From contig NZ_AP018771.1 in NCBI RefSeq assembly GCF_019703545.1, positions 558,001 through 622,000 on the forward strand: DNA of 64,000 bases, given 5' to 3'. Origin of the DNA: Haemophilus influenzae. Lineage in GTDB: Bacteria; Pseudomonadota; Gammaproteobacteria; Enterobacterales; Pasteurellaceae. Below, one piece after another: positions 36,074 through 45,902 of this stretch. The position numbers and the translations under genes are program-made. The notes under the pieces are model-generated. The model made no database searches. It saw only the letters and a list, made by a program, of their open reading frames with translations, and was not told where the DNA came from. Position 1 is the first letter of the stretch. Each line of letters begins with the position of its first letter.

Positions 36074-36799
36074 ATGCAAAACAATAACGACATTTTAAAA
36101 GCCCAAAGTCCAGCAGCTTTAGCAGAGGAATATATTGTAAAGAGTATTTGGCAAGATGTTTTTCCTTCGGGCAGTAATTTGCCATCAGAACGTGATTTAG
36201 CCGATAAGATTGGTGTAACTCGCACCACCCTACGTGAAGTTTTACAACGTTTGGCTCGTGATGGTTGGCTAACAATTCAGCACGGCAAACCCACCAAAGT
36301 AAATAATATTTGGGATGCTGCAGGGCCGAATATTATTGAAACCCTAATTGCTTTGGATATGCAGTCCGCGCCCTTAATTATTGATAATATGCTGTCTTTA
36401 CGTAGTAAAATGTCGGAATCTTACATTTATGAAGCTGTAAAGAATTCTCCTCAAAAATCAACCGCACTTTTTGCTGAATTAGAGCAATTACAAAACACAG
36501 CACAAGATTACACAGAATTTGATTACCAATTATTTCGTCAATTCACTGTTGTTGCCAACAAACCCTTTTATCGTTTAATTTTCAATAGTTTAAAAGGCGT
36601 TTATCAGCGAATAGGGTTGTTATTTTTTAAAGAAAAAACACACCGTGAATTAACAAAGCAATTTTATTTAGAAATGCAACAAATTTGTCTTGAGGGAAAT
36701 GCAGATGCAGTAGTGGATTGCATCCGTAAACATAATTTACGTTCTTCAACCTACTGGAAAGCCATTTTAGAACGATTGCCACAAAATTTATCAGATTAA
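36074..36799 (+). CDS. fadR: FadR fatty acid metabolism regulator
   Basis: GntR-family regulator that senses long-chain acyl-CoA and controls fatty acid uptake and synthesis genes. The 241-residue protein has an N-terminal winged helix-turn-helix (LPSERDLADKIGVTRTTLREVLQRLARDGW, part) at about 34-66 and the helical FadR C-terminal acyl-CoA domain. It is transcribed away from nhaB. The 124-base gap is AT-rich and I see no clear FadR operator in it. A candidate FadR site lies upstream of fadL in the same window. Confidence 0.95.
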   Translation: MQNNNDILKAQSPAALAEEYIVKSIWQDVFPSGSNLPSERDLADKIGVTRTTLREVLQRLARDGWLTIQHGKPTKVNNIWDAAGPNIIETLIALDMQSAPLIIDNMLSLRSKMSESYIYEAVKNSPQKSTALFAELEQLQNTAQDYTEFDYQLFRQFTVVANKPFYRLIFNSLKGVYQRIGLLFFKEKTHRELTKQFYLEMQQICLEGNADAVVDCIRKHNLRSSTYWKAILERLPQNLSD

Positions 36800-36843
36800 T
36801 ACTAGAACCGAATTTAAGAAAAAACATAAAATTTTTCTTATAA

Positions 36844-38211
36844 TTACAAAATCATTTTTACCAATTTATCTGCTTTAATTCGTGCAAATTTTTTCAAAAG
36901 TTTTTGCACTGGTTCTGGGTATTGATTTAATTCTTCTAATTCAGAGTAATGTTTTAATACTTTTGTATGTTGGCGAATTTGGTTTTGCTCTTTTTCCACT
37001 TGGGCTAAAAGCTGTTGTTGTGGATCGTAAATTAATAAGCCATTTTCTGCATCCAAACGCCACGCTCGAGGGTTAAGATTATTGCCCGTGAGTAAAATAT
37101 AGCGGTCATCTACCCACACACCTTTTAAGTGGTAGGTATTATCGCCATCACGCCATAAACGCACCACAAGCTGACCACTTTCAATTTGAGTCTCAAATTT
37201 TTCACAGAAACGGCGAAGATTACTTTCATAAAGATAAGGTAACGCCCCCGCCATTTTGAATGGTTGTTCTGGTGGAATGTAAAAATCGTTTGCGACTTTA
37301 TCGCCAACAATAATTTCTACTCGTTTACCGCTTTCCAATAATGTTGCTATTTTATGTTGCAATGTGCGTGGGAAATTAAAATATGGCGTACAAATCACCA
37401 ATTTTTCTTGCACTTGCAAGAATAAATCTTCAATCACTTGATTTAATTCGTTGCCCGATGCGCCTAAGCCAAACAGTGGCGATACGCTTAAAACATTCGG
37501 TAATTTCACCGCACTTTTTAATGAATATTCTCCATTTTGTGCAAGATCTTTACGATAAGCACGAATATTGCCTCGGATCTCTTTGGTGCGAGGGCGGTTG
37601 GTCACATCAAGTGGATAAACTGCACTGAAATCTAACAAGTAATCATTGATGAAATTTACCATCGAATCAGCTAATTCAGTATGAGTGATTTTTTGATAGC
37701 GGTCGTAACGATATTTTTCAAATTGATGAAGATAGACATTATTAATACTTGCACCGCTATAAAGTACCGTATCATCAAATACAAAGCCTTTGACATGCAA
37801 CACACCAAAAACTTCGCGTGTATTAATTGGCACGCCAAAGAATATATTCGGATCATCAGGTAACTGATAAGTTTGGCGTTGCTCGCAATACCAATCTGCA
37901 TTAGTGGCAGATTTTTCCGCCCCTAATAAATTGCGTTGTGCGCGATGCCAATCTATGAGAATTTTTACATCCAAGTGTGGATTTTCTTGCTTCACGCGAT
38001 AAATTTCATCGAGGATTTCCTGCCCCGCTTCATCTTTTTGCCAATAAAGTGCGGTAACATAAATACGTTTTTTTGCGTTTCTGATTAATTCAATAATTTG
38101 AGTTTTAAATTCAGCCGAGCTACCCAAAAATTCAATTTGCTCAGCTTGCAAGGCAAGGAATGGCAAATTATTTAAATTTTGTTCAGCTCGTTTGGTTTTA
38201 TTGATTAACAT
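36844..38211 (-). CDS. pssA: Phosphatidylserine synthase
   Basis: CDP-diacylglycerol-serine O-phosphatidyltransferase of the phospholipase D superfamily, membrane-associated, first step to phosphatidylethanolamine. It has 455 residues with two HKD-type motifs: HVKGFVFDDTVLYSGASINN (about 138-157) and HLKGVWVDDRYILLTGNNLN (about 358-377). It is convergent with fadR and diverges from the SpoU-type gene. A TrpR-box-like palindrome lies just upstream of its start, which is unexpected for this enzyme. Confidence 0.95.
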   Translation of the reverse strand: MLINKTKRAEQNLNNLPFLALQAEQIEFLGSSAEFKTQIIELIRNAKKRIYVTALYWQKDEAGQEILDEIYRVKQENPHLDVKILIDWHRAQRNLLGAEKSATNADWYCEQRQTYQLPDDPNIFFGVPINTREVFGVLHVKGFVFDDTVLYSGASINNVYLHQFEKYRYDRYQKITHTELADSMVNFINDYLLDFSAVYPLDVTNRPRTKEIRGNIRAYRKDLAQNGEYSLKSAVKLPNVLSVSPLFGLGASGNELNQVIEDLFLQVQEKLVICTPYFNFPRTLQHKIATLLESGKRVEIIVGDKVANDFYIPPEQPFKMAGALPYLYESNLRRFCEKFETQIESGQLVVRLWRDGDNTYHLKGVWVDDRYILLTGNNLNPRAWRLDAENGLLIYDPQQQLLAQVEKEQNQIRQHTKVLKHYSELEELNQYPEPVQKLLKKFARIKADKLVKMIL

Positions 38212-38228
38212 AATCCATCTCGTGATTA

Positions 38229-38248
38229 AAGACTAGTGTGCTAGTTTA
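38229..38248. promoter_or_regulatory. CTAG-N4-CTAG palindrome resembling a TrpR operator
   Basis: ACTAG-TGTG-CTAGT (38232-38245) has the CTAG-N4-CTAG core and spacing of E. coli Trp repressor operators. It lies in the divergent pssA / methyltransferase intergenic region. TrpR binding is speculative. Confidence 0.35.
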
Positions 38249-38357
38249 CAATATTTCACGTGCTTATTAATAGAAAAAAGGCTTTTTTTCGTTATAATGC
38301 TCACAAATTTTAGCATTTTTTGGCTAAAAAATATTCATTTTTACTCAGGGAAACCCT

Positions 38358-39413
38358 ATGAACGACAAACGCAAACCGTCTTTTCAATCCGCAGGCAAAA
38401 CCTTTCAAGAACGCGCAGTGGGGGAAAAGTACAGAGAAAAACCAAGCCAAAATCGACCGCACTTTAATGATAAATTTAATGGAAATAGAAACGAAAAATC
38501 TCGTTTTTCTCGTGATAAACAAGAAGTGAGAGAAACTAAAATTACGCAACTTTCTTTATCTCGTGCGCCATCAAATAAAAATACAGAACAACCTAAAGTT
38601 CAAGTGATGATAAAAAGTACGGGTACGGTTTATAAAACAAAAGAAAAGAAAACGGGTGCGCTTTCTCCTCGTGCGCCTGAAAAAATTAAGAAAAACCGTG
38701 CGGAAGAAATGAAAGTTTACGGTGAAAACGCCTGTTTAGCTTTATTTGCAGAACGCGCTGAAAGTATTGTTCGATTGTGGGCAACCGTGCAAATGTCACA
38801 CAAAATTGGCGAGGTATTGAGTTATTTAGCCGAAAACAAGAAGGCTTATCACGTTGTAGATAGTGAAGAATTAGCTCGAGTGAGCGGAACGGAACATCAT
38901 GCTGGCATTTGCTTATTAGTGAAGAAACCGCGAGCTTTCACGTTGCAAGGATATTTGGATATTCCTCGTAACGAGGATTGTTTAGTGCTATTAGACAACG
39001 TGAATAATGCACAAAATATCGGAGGTGTATTGCGTACTTGTGCTTATTTTGGCGTGAAAAATATTGTCGCCGATAATGTGGAAAATCTGTATTCAGCAGC
39101 CTCAATGCGTGTAGCAGAAGGTGGCGCAGAATATATTCGTGTGTTAGAAACGGATGATATTGATTCGGCTTTGATGCACTTGCGTAAATCAGGCTATCAA
39201 ATTATTCACGTATCGCACAATAAACAAGGCGACCCATTGGATAAAGTGCGGTTAAAAAATAAAGTGGTTTTTGTGCTAAGTGAAAGTTCTACGGAAAGTT
39301 TAGCGACGCCAGAAGACACACAAGTGCGTTTAACGCTCGCAAGCCCAATTAAATCAGGCTTAAACATTGCAGTGAATGCGGGTGTGTTGTTGGCGAAGTG
39401 GTATTTTAGATAG
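38358..39413 (+). CDS. SpoU/TrmH-family RNA methyltransferase (YfiF-like)
   Basis: A 351-residue SPOUT-class RNA 2'-O-methyltransferase. The first 100 residues are low-complexity and strongly basic (many Lys/Arg/Asn), likely an RNA-binding tail. A SpoU substrate-binding domain (about 118-195, starting VYGENACLALFAERAESIVRLW) is followed by the knotted catalytic domain with LLDNVNNAQNIGGVLRTCAYFG (motif 1, part), ADNVENLYSAASMRVAEGG (motif 2) and LTLASPIKSGLNIAVNAGVLL (motif 3, part). It resembles E. coli YfiF, whose target RNA is not settled. A TATAAT -10 lies at 38293-38298. Confidence 0.88.
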   Translation: MNDKRKPSFQSAGKTFQERAVGEKYREKPSQNRPHFNDKFNGNRNEKSRFSRDKQEVRETKITQLSLSRAPSNKNTEQPKVQVMIKSTGTVYKTKEKKTGALSPRAPEKIKKNRAEEMKVYGENACLALFAERAESIVRLWATVQMSHKIGEVLSYLAENKKAYHVVDSEELARVSGTEHHAGICLLVKKPRAFTLQGYLDIPRNEDCLVLLDNVNNAQNIGGVLRTCAYFGVKNIVADNVENLYSAASMRVAEGGAEYIRVLETDDIDSALMHLRKSGYQIIHVSHNKQGDPLDKVRLKNKVVFVLSESSTESLATPEDTQVRLTLASPIKSGLNIAVNAGVLLAKWYFR

Positions 39414-39444
39414 TGTATGATTAAAGGGGTAAATGATTTCCCCT

Positions 39445-40143
39445 TTAAAATTTCAAATAAAAGTCTTTAGTCAATTCAATAAACGCTTCAGTGTATTGAT
39501 TATCCGCATCATAAATTACCAATTGATCTTGCATTAAAACTTGTGGCTGTTTGGCAAAGGTAAGCAACATTCTTTGGGGCGTTTTTCCTATTTTAGTGAT
39601 GACATTCGTCTGTTTTATGCAAAAAAGTGCGGTGGATTTTATGAGCGTTTTGCCTGCCTCATAAGGCAAAACAAAACTTATTCTCCCATTTTCAGATAAG
39701 CGCGTGGCTGCCCATTCTAACCAATTTAAGTGGCTTTGCTTGGTATAACGAGCCAATTCTCTTTCCTCATTTTTGCAAGCAATACCTTGTTCAAAATAAG
39801 GTGGATTTGCCACAATTAAATCAAAGGTTTGTGCAGTGGTTTGTAAAAAATGTTGTATATCCGTTTGAATAAGTTGAATGCGATTTTTCCACACTGAATC
39901 ATTGATGTTTTCTTGTGCTTGTTTTACTGCAATGGGATCCAACTCAACCGCTTGAATTTGGCAGTTTTCTTCAGTTCGTTGTGCCAACATTAACGCCAAT
40001 AATCCTGTGCCGCTCCCCATATCTAAAATATTTTTACAATGCTTTACATCTGCCCAAGCACCTAACAAAATGCCATCAGTGCTGACTTTCATGGCACAAG
40101 AATTTTGATTGATATGGAATTGTTTAAAGGTAAATCCGTTCAT
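39445..40143 (-). CDS. tRNA1(Val) (adenine-37-N6)-methyltransferase TrmN6
   Basis: A 232-residue SAM methyltransferase of the YfiC/TrmN6 family that modifies A37 of tRNA-Val1. The N-terminus [28 protein letters not shown] (in part) is the family signature, followed by the SAM motif [15 protein letters not shown] (about 43-57) and the catalytic NPPYF (about 117-121). In-frame codons extend to 40167, but the ATG at 40141-40143 starts at the usual N-terminus. It is divergent from srmB, an association also seen in E. coli (yfiC next to srmB). Confidence 0.94.
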   Translation of the reverse strand: MNGFTFKQFHINQNSCAMKVSTDGILLGAWADVKHCKNILDMGSGTGLLALMLAQRTEENCQIQAVELDPIAVKQAQENINDSVWKNRIQLIQTDIQHFLQTTAQTFDLIVANPPYFEQGIACKNEERELARYTKQSHLNWLEWAATRLSENGRISFVLPYEAGKTLIKSTALFCIKQTNVITKIGKTPQRMLLTFAKQPQVLMQDQLVIYDADNQYTEAFIELTKDFYLKF

Positions 40144-40212
40144 AAATTTTTCGTAAATTGACCGCACTTTCAGGTATAATCCTCGCCAATTTTAACAAAG
40201 AACCGCACAATA

Positions 40213-41532
40213 ATGAATTTATCCCAATTTGAACAATTCGATCTTTCTCCAGAACTTTTAAAGGCGCTTGAAAAAAAAGGTTATTCCCGCCCAACAGCTA
40301 TTCAAATGGAAGCCATTCCAGCAGCAATGGAAGAGCGTGATGTATTAGGCTCTGCACCAACGGGAACAGGGAAAACCGCTGCTTTTTTATTACCTGCGCT
40401 ACAACATTTATTGGATTATCCGCGTCGTAAACCAGGCCCACCGCGTATTTTGGTATTAACGCCAACCCGTGAACTAGCAATGCAAGTGGCAGAACAAGCG
40501 GAAGAATTAGCGCAGTTCACCCATTTAAATATTGCGACAATTACAGGTGGCGTGGCGTATCAAAATCACGGTGATGTATTCAATACCAATCAAGATTTGG
40601 TGGTGGCTACGCCAGGCCGTTTATTGCAATACATTAAGGAAGAAAATTTTGATTGCCGTTCCGTTGAAATGCTGATTTTTGACGAAGCGGATAGAATGTT
40701 ACAAATGGGATTTGGGCAAGATGCGGAAAAAATTGCAGCTGAAACCCGTTGGCGGAAACAAACCTTATTATTTTCTGCAACATTGGAAGGGGAGTTGTTG
40801 GTCGATTTCGCAGAGCGTTTATTGAATGATCCTGTGAAAGTAGATGCGGAACCAAGTCGCCGCGAAAGAAAAAAAATCAACCAATGGTATTATCACGCAG
40901 ACAGCAATGAACACAAAATCAAATTGCTCGCGCGTTTTATTGAAACTGAAGAAGTAACCCGTGGAATTGTGTTTGTTCGTCGTCGTGAAGATGCACGTGA
41001 ACTTTCTGAAATATTGCGTAAACGAGGCATTCGTTCCGCATATTTAGAAGGCGAAATGGCACAAACTCAACGTAACAATGCCATTGATAAATTGAAATCA
41101 GGTATTGTGACGGTATTGGTTGCAACGGATGTGGCTGCGCGTGGTATTGATATTGATGATGTAAGCCACGTGATGAATTTTGATTTGCCCTATAGTGCGG
41201 ATACTTATTTACATCGAATTGGACGTACCGCGCGAGCAGGAAAAAAGGGCACGGCGGTCTCTTTTGTCGAAGCGCATGATTACAAGTTGCTAGGTAAAAT
41301 CAAACGCTATACCGAGGAAATTTTAAAGGCACGCATTTTAGCAGGTTTAGAACCTCGCACTAAGCCACCAAAAGATGGTGAAGTGAAATCTGTAAGCAAA
41401 AAACAAAAGGCACGTATTAAAGAAAAACGTGAAGAGAAGAAAAAAACAGAGGCAAAGAAAAAAGTAAAATTGCGTCATAAGGATACAAAAAATATCGGCA
41501 AACGACGCAAGCCAAGTAACAGTAATGTTTAA
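40213..41532 (+). CDS. srmB: DEAD-box RNA helicase SrmB
   Basis: ATP-dependent RNA helicase active early in 50S ribosome assembly. The 439 residues show the full motif set: Q motif (GYSRPTAIQ, about 24-32), motif I SAPTGTGKTA (about 47-56), motif II DEAD (about 154-157), motif III SAT, and motif VI HRIGRTARAG (about 333-342). The C-terminal tail from about 375 is highly basic (Lys/Arg-rich), typical of SrmB. TATAAT at 40175-40180 is a likely -10. The choice of SrmB over RhlE or DeaD rests on the tail, length and trmN6 neighbour. Confidence 0.92.
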   Translation: MNLSQFEQFDLSPELLKALEKKGYSRPTAIQMEAIPAAMEERDVLGSAPTGTGKTAAFLLPALQHLLDYPRRKPGPPRILVLTPTRELAMQVAEQAEELAQFTHLNIATITGGVAYQNHGDVFNTNQDLVVATPGRLLQYIKEENFDCRSVEMLIFDEADRMLQMGFGQDAEKIAAETRWRKQTLLFSATLEGELLVDFAERLLNDPVKVDAEPSRRERKKINQWYYHADSNEHKIKLLARFIETEEVTRGIVFVRRREDARELSEILRKRGIRSAYLEGEMAQTQRNNAIDKLKSGIVTVLVATDVAARGIDIDDVSHVMNFDLPYSADTYLHRIGRTARAGKKGTAVSFVEAHDYKLLGKIKRYTEEILKARILAGLEPRTKPPKDGEVKSVSKKQKARIKEKREEKKKTEAKKKVKLRHKDTKNIGKRRKPSNSNV

Positions 41533-41565
41533 TTAGGTGTGATTTAAATTCTGTTTTATATCACA

Positions 41566-42945
41566 CTAGCAATGTGGGTTTCTTGTATTGGTATTAACTA
41601 AATTACGCATTAATAAAGCGTAATTTAAGTTAATATCTTGTGGTACATTTAAGAATACAAAATGCCCATCACCTAGTGCGGCATCAACCGTTTCATTTTT
41701 ACGATTTAGCATTTTTTCAATTTTGAAATTAATATTGCCTTGTGGCGTCATCATTTCTACATTGTCGCCAAGTAAGAATTTGTTTTTTACTGCTACTTCT
41801 GCCATACCTTGTTCGTTACGTTTGCCTGTAAATTCACCGACAAATTGCTGACGATCAGAAATAGAATAGCCATATTCGTAGTTTTGGTATTCATCGTGCG
41901 TATGACGACGTAAGAAACCTTCGGTATAACCACGGTGTGCAAGGGATTCTAACGTATCCATTAAACTTTCATCAAATGGTTTGTCTGCGGCTGCATCATC
42001 AATTGCTTTGCGGTAAACTTGAGCCGTTCTTGCACAATAATAAAATGATTTAGTACGACCTTCGATTTTTAAAGAATGCACACCAAGTGCGGTCAATTTT
42101 TCCACATGTTGTACGGCACGTAGATCTTTTGAATTCATAAAGTAGGTGCCGTGTTCATCTTCAAACGCTGTCATTTGTTCGTCAGGCTTTTGTGATTCGG
42201 TATAAAGGAAGACTTTATCCGTTACCGCACCCTCGCCTAAGGTTGGTGCTACATTTTTCACTTCAATTTGTTGAGCAGGATCGATTTTCGGCACGATGTT
42301 GCCTACTTCATCCGTCGTGCCTTCTTCCATTTTGTATTCCCAACGGCAAGCATTGGTGCAAGTGCCTTGATTTGGATCGCGTTTGTTGATATAGCCAGAA
42401 AGTAAGCAACGGCCAGAATACGCCATACATAATGCACCATGTACGAAAATTTCGAGTTCAATATCTGGCACTTGTTGGCGAATTTCAGCAATTTCATCTA
42501 TTGAAAGTTCGCGCGATAAAATCACACGAGTTAATCCCATTTGTTTCCAGAATTTTACCGTAGCCCAGTTTACCGCATTGGCTTGCACAGAAAGATGAAT
42601 ATCAATATTAGGGAAATTTTCACGCACCAACATAATTAAGCCTGGGTCAGACATAATTAAAGCATCTGGTTTCATATCGATGACAGGTTGTAAATCTTTA
42701 ATAAAAGTTTTGAGTTTGGAATTATGGGGCGCAATGTTTACCACTACATAGAATTTTTTGCCAAGGGAATGGGCTTCATCGATCCCGATTTTCAAATTGG
42801 CATGATTAAATTCATTATTGCGTACACGTAAGCTATAACGAGGTTGGCCTGCATAAACCGCATCTGCACCATAAGCAAACGCATAGCGCATATTTTTAAG
42901 GGAGCCTGCAGGGGAAAGTAATTCTGGTTTGAATTGGGTTGTCAT
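41566..42945 (-). CDS. trhP: TrhP/YegQ, U32-family tRNA hydroxylation protein
   Basis: U32 peptidase-like protein involved in prephenate-dependent 5-hydroxyuridine formation at tRNA U34. The 459-residue product has the N-terminal TIM-barrel-like region PELLSPAGSLKNMRYAFAYGADAVYAG (part), the U32 signature EIFVHGALCMAYSGRCLLSGY (about 166-186, part) with cysteines CMAYSGRC and CTNACRW that may bind an Fe-S cluster, and the C-terminal domain seen in YegQ. The paralogue RlhA is longer, which favours TrhP. It is convergent with srmB, whose end is marked by a GTGTGAT/ATCACAC hairpin. Confidence 0.9.
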   Translation of the reverse strand: MTTQFKPELLSPAGSLKNMRYAFAYGADAVYAGQPRYSLRVRNNEFNHANLKIGIDEAHSLGKKFYVVVNIAPHNSKLKTFIKDLQPVIDMKPDALIMSDPGLIMLVRENFPNIDIHLSVQANAVNWATVKFWKQMGLTRVILSRELSIDEIAEIRQQVPDIELEIFVHGALCMAYSGRCLLSGYINKRDPNQGTCTNACRWEYKMEEGTTDEVGNIVPKIDPAQQIEVKNVAPTLGEGAVTDKVFLYTESQKPDEQMTAFEDEHGTYFMNSKDLRAVQHVEKLTALGVHSLKIEGRTKSFYYCARTAQVYRKAIDDAAADKPFDESLMDTLESLAHRGYTEGFLRRHTHDEYQNYEYGYSISDRQQFVGEFTGKRNEQGMAEVAVKNKFLLGDNVEMMTPQGNINFKIEKMLNRKNETVDAALGDGHFVFLNVPQDINLNYALLMRNLVNTNTRNPHC

Positions 42946-43042
42946 AATATTCTCTTTTGTCTGATTTCAGGTCAGGGATTTACTCAAGGTAAATCGTTAG
43001 GTGGGGTATTGTAGAGAAAATATTTGGCTTGTAAAGGAAAGT

Positions 43043-43084
43043 GCGGTTAAATTCTTAGTAGAATTTTATGTAAAATTTAACCGC
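43043..43084 (-). terminator. Terminator of the thi operon
   Basis: GCGGTTAAATT (43043-43053) and AATTTAACCGC (43074-43084) form an 11-bp stem 30 bases past the MFS gene stop. One arm carries a Haemophilus-type uptake sequence (AAGTGCGGT) and the other ends in AACCGCTT, closer to the Actinobacillus type. Confidence 0.65.
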
Positions 43085-43113
43085 TTAATAGGTTGTATTT
43101 AATTCCTCAAATC

Positions 43114-44418
43114 TTAGGATAGTAATTTATCTTTCGTTTCTGAAATAAACCATAATCCAATCAAGCTCAACACAGCGTTTAGGGTTAAATAAATCCCCAC
43201 ACCTTTTAAGCCGTAGTGAGCATTCAGCGGTAAGGCAATGATTGCCGCAACACTTGCCCCGAATAAGCCTGCAATATTATAGGTTAAAGAAGCACCTGAA
43301 TAGCGGGCGTGAGTAGGGAAGAGTTCAGGTAAAAAACTCGCTAATGGCCCATAGCCCATTCCAATTAACCCCATACCGATGAATAAAAACCAAAACAGAC
43401 TGGTAGTTGTACCGTTTTCGAGAAATAACGGCAAGGATAAACCAAAAATCGCAACGCCAACAGTTGTCCAAATGAGCCAAATACGGCGACCAACTTTGTC
43501 GATATATTTTCCCGAAACGGCGATGGTAATAGCCAAAGAAACCGCACTTGCCATCAATAAAGCGGTAAAAATTTGTGGGGAAAATCCTAATCCCATTGCG
43601 TATCCTGCCTCTGAAACCGTTGGAGCAGATTTTGCGTAAATTTGGCTAAAGGCAATCATAATGTAGAACAGCACATAGCCTGCAATACAAATTAACATCC
43701 CCAAGAAAAACGGCTTGAAATAAGTAGTGATAACTTCCAACATTGGTAAGCGTTTTGGCTGCGGTTTATTGAGTGCCGCAAGGAAAATCGGGGCTTCAGT
43801 CAGTTTTAGGCGAACATATAAGCCAATTGCCACTAAGATAACGGAAGATAAAAACGGTATCCGCCACGCCCATTCAGTCATAGCTTCTTGCCCGAAAATC
43901 GCAGTAATGCCTAAGAATACGCCATTTGCCAACAACAAGCCAAGCGGGGCTCCCAATTGTGGGAAAGTGCCATACCAACCACGTTTACCTTCGGGAGCAT
44001 TTTCAACCGCAACTAACGCTGCACCGCCCCACTCTCCGCCTAAACCGATACCTTGCCCAATACGGCATAAACAGAGCAAAATTGTCGCCCAAATACCGAT
44101 GCTGTCATAGGTTGGCAACAAACCGATAACCACAGTGGAAATACCCATCAACAGCAAGCTCATCACAAAAGTATTTTTCCGCCCGAAACGGTCACCGAAA
44201 TGCCCGAACAATATTGCTCCCAAAGGGCGAGCAATAAAAGTGAGTGCTAAAGTGGAAAGTGCCGCAATCTGCCCTGAAAGTGGATCTGCGGCATGGAAGA
44301 ATTGATGGTTAAATACCAATACCGCTGCCATTGCATAAATGTAGTTATCGAAATACTCAATCGCCGTGCCGACCATCGTCGCTGTCGCGACCTGTTTTAG
44401 ACTATTTTGCGTATTCAT
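43114..44418 (-). CDS. MFS transporter of the metabolite:H+ symporter type in the thi operon (ThiU candidate)
   Basis: A 434-residue major facilitator protein with 12 predicted membrane segments. The MHS/ProP-type signature is present: GTAIEYFDNYIYAMAA at helix 1, the FGHFGDRFGRKNTFV loop 2-3 motif (about 73-87) and RIGQGIGLGGEWGGAALVA (about 116-134). It is the last gene of thiM-thiD-thiE, overlaps thiE by 17 bases and has a strong GGGAGG ribosome site, so it is probably governed by the TPP riboswitch. A thiamine-precursor importer is the natural inference. I recall that comparative genomics named such a gene thiU. The real substrate is untested here. Confidence 0.85.
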   Translation of the reverse strand: MNTQNSLKQVATATMVGTAIEYFDNYIYAMAAVLVFNHQFFHAADPLSGQIAALSTLALTFIARPLGAILFGHFGDRFGRKNTFVMSLLLMGISTVVIGLLPTYDSIGIWATILLCLCRIGQGIGLGGEWGGAALVAVENAPEGKRGWYGTFPQLGAPLGLLLANGVFLGITAIFGQEAMTEWAWRIPFLSSVILVAIGLYVRLKLTEAPIFLAALNKPQPKRLPMLEVITTYFKPFFLGMLICIAGYVLFYIMIAFSQIYAKSAPTVSEAGYAMGLGFSPQIFTALLMASAVSLAITIAVSGKYIDKVGRRIWLIWTTVGVAIFGLSLPLFLENGTTTSLFWFLFIGMGLIGMGYGPLASFLPELFPTHARYSGASLTYNIAGLFGASVAAIIALPLNAHYGLKGVGIYLTLNAVLSLIGLWFISETKDKLLS

Positions 44419-45082
44419 CACTTGCCTCCCGTAATGCTTTTGTTGCGGCTTGCACATTATCGGCGTGCGTAATTGCAGTAATCACTGCCACACCATCCGC
44501 CCCAAATTCTCGTAAGGTTTTAACGTGAGCTAATTTCACCCCACCAATTGCCACAAGCGGTTTAGTTATCTCCGCATTTCGCAAAGTTTGAATAAACGCC
44601 ATTCCTAGTGTTGGTTTCGGATTCTCTTTCGATTGCGTTGGGAAAATCGGGCCAATTCCAAAATAATCAATTTCCGCTAAATTTTCCCCAATTTTTGCCT
44701 CGTCTAAACGATTCACCGACCAACCAATAATTAGCGGTTTATCTGTTTTAGCTCGAATCTCTTGCACAGGCATATCGCTTTGCCCAACGTGAATGCCATC
44801 CGCCTCGATTTCCAACGCCAAATCAACGTTGTCGTCTACAATAAAGGGTACGCCATATTCACGGCACAAATCACGACAACTCATCGCCAGCGCCTTCTGT
44901 GCTGAGGGCGTATGTTCTAACGAAAATTTGCCTTTATCCCGAAATTGAAAGCAGGTAATTCCGCCTTCTAACGCTTGTTTAAGCACGAATAATAAATTTT
45001 CCGACAAGTTCTCGCCCAAATGACGGCAATCTTGCGTGCCTGCCACAAAGTAAAGCGGTAAGATTTTTTGAATATTTTTCAT
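44402..45082 (-). CDS. thiE: Thiamine phosphate synthase ThiE
   Basis: Joins HMP-PP and thiazole phosphate to thiamine phosphate. The 226-residue TIM-barrel enzyme shows the HMP-PP binding CFQFRDKG (about 43-50), IVDDNVDLALEIEADGIHVGQSD (part, about 81-103), WSVN and the GIGPIFPTQSK loop (about 142-152), and ends with the phosphate site VAIGGV. It carries one exact Actinobacillus-type uptake motif, ACAAGCGGT (44553-44561). It starts 10 bases after thiD and overlaps the transporter gene. Confidence 0.96.
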   Translation of the reverse strand: MKNIQKILPLYFVAGTQDCRHLGENLSENLLFVLKQALEGGITCFQFRDKGKFSLEHTPSAQKALAMSCRDLCREYGVPFIVDDNVDLALEIEADGIHVGQSDMPVQEIRAKTDKPLIIGWSVNRLDEAKIGENLAEIDYFGIGPIFPTQSKENPKPTLGMAFIQTLRNAEITKPLVAIGGVKLAHVKTLREFGADGVAVITAITHADNVQAATKALREASDEYAK

Positions 45083-45092
45083 CTTTCAATCC

Positions 45093-45902
45093 TTAAAGGC
45101 GACTGTAAGCCCAATGATTTGTCGGCCCCTGTCCTTGCCCAATATTCAATGGGTGAGAAATTGCAGCGGTAATAAAATCTTTCGCTGTTTTTACCGCACT
45201 TTGCAACGGTTCGCCTTTCGCCAACTCTGCGGTTAAACAGGCAGAAAAGGTACAGCCCGTACCATGTGTATGCGGTGTGTTGAAACGGGGGCTTTGCAAA
45301 GTAAAATGACGACCATCTGCAAGTAAAACCCAATCTTGGCACAGCTCACTTTGCGAATTGAGCGAATGTCCGCCCTTAATAATCACATTCTTCGCTCCCT
45401 GTTTTTGCAACGCTTTTGCGGCTTGTTGAATACTGATGTCGTCCACAATCGCAATCCCCGTTAATGCTTCTGCTTCGGGAATGTTCGGTGTAATCACGTC
45501 CGCCAACGGCAGCAATTTTTGGCTTAACACACTCACCGCTTGCTGTTGCAATAACGGTGCACCACCTTTGGCGATCATCACAGGGTCTAGCACCAGTGCG
45601 CCGAAAGGCTTATCAGCAAGAAAATCTGCAACGTATTCAATAATTTCTGCATTGCCCAACATACCAATTTTGCAACTTGCAATCTGGAAATCATTTTTGA
45701 CCGCTTCCAGTTGCGCTTGAATTGTTTTCAGTGGAATAGGGTGAATATCAAATACGCCAAGTGTGTTTTGTGCAGTAACAGCTGTAATTACGGATGTACC
45801 AAACACGCCGCGCATTTGGAAGGTTTTAAGATCCGCTTGAATGCCTGCACCACCGCCACTGTCTGACCCTGCGATAGTTAATACTTGTTTCACATTACTC
45901 AT
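45093..45902 (-). CDS. thiD: HMP/HMP-phosphate kinase ThiD
   Basis: Phosphorylates 4-amino-5-hydroxymethyl-2-methylpyrimidine twice. The 269-residue ribokinase-fold protein starts [20 protein letters not shown] with the substrate loop [17 protein letters not shown] (about 11-27), [11 protein letters not shown] (about 106-116) and the catalytic [19 protein letters not shown] (about 203-221). Its ATG overlaps the end of thiM by 8 bases. It contains one Haemophilus-type uptake sequence (about 45190) and two near-matches to the Actinobacillus type (about 45535 and 45699). Confidence 0.96.
   Translation of the reverse strand: MSNVKQVLTIAGSDSGGGAGIQADLKTFQMRGVFGTSVITAVTAQNTLGVFDIHPIPLKTIQAQLEAVKNDFQIASCKIGMLGNAEIIEYVADFLADKPFGALVLDPVMIAKGGAPLLQQQAVSVLSQKLLPLADVITPNIPEAEALTGIAIVDDISIQQAAKALQKQGAKNVIIKGGHSLNSQSELCQDWVLLADGRHFTLQSPRFNTPHTHGTGCTFSACLTAELAKGEPLQSAVKTAKDFITAAISHPLNIGQGQGPTNHWAYSRL

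Noticed and set aside
36815..36841. A terminator between fadR and pssA
   Set aside because: The TAAGAAAAA ... TTTTTCTTA pairing is almost all A/T and weak. Both genes must end here, but I cannot support a specific site.
41535..41567. A terminator between srmB and trhP
   Set aside because: GTGTGAT/ATCACAC can pair but has a long loop and no T-run. I mention it only in the trhP entry.
43114..44457. Longer start of the MFS gene inside thiE
   Set aside because: The upstream 13 codons lie inside thiE, while the ATG at 44416-44418 has a strong GGGAGG ribosome site.
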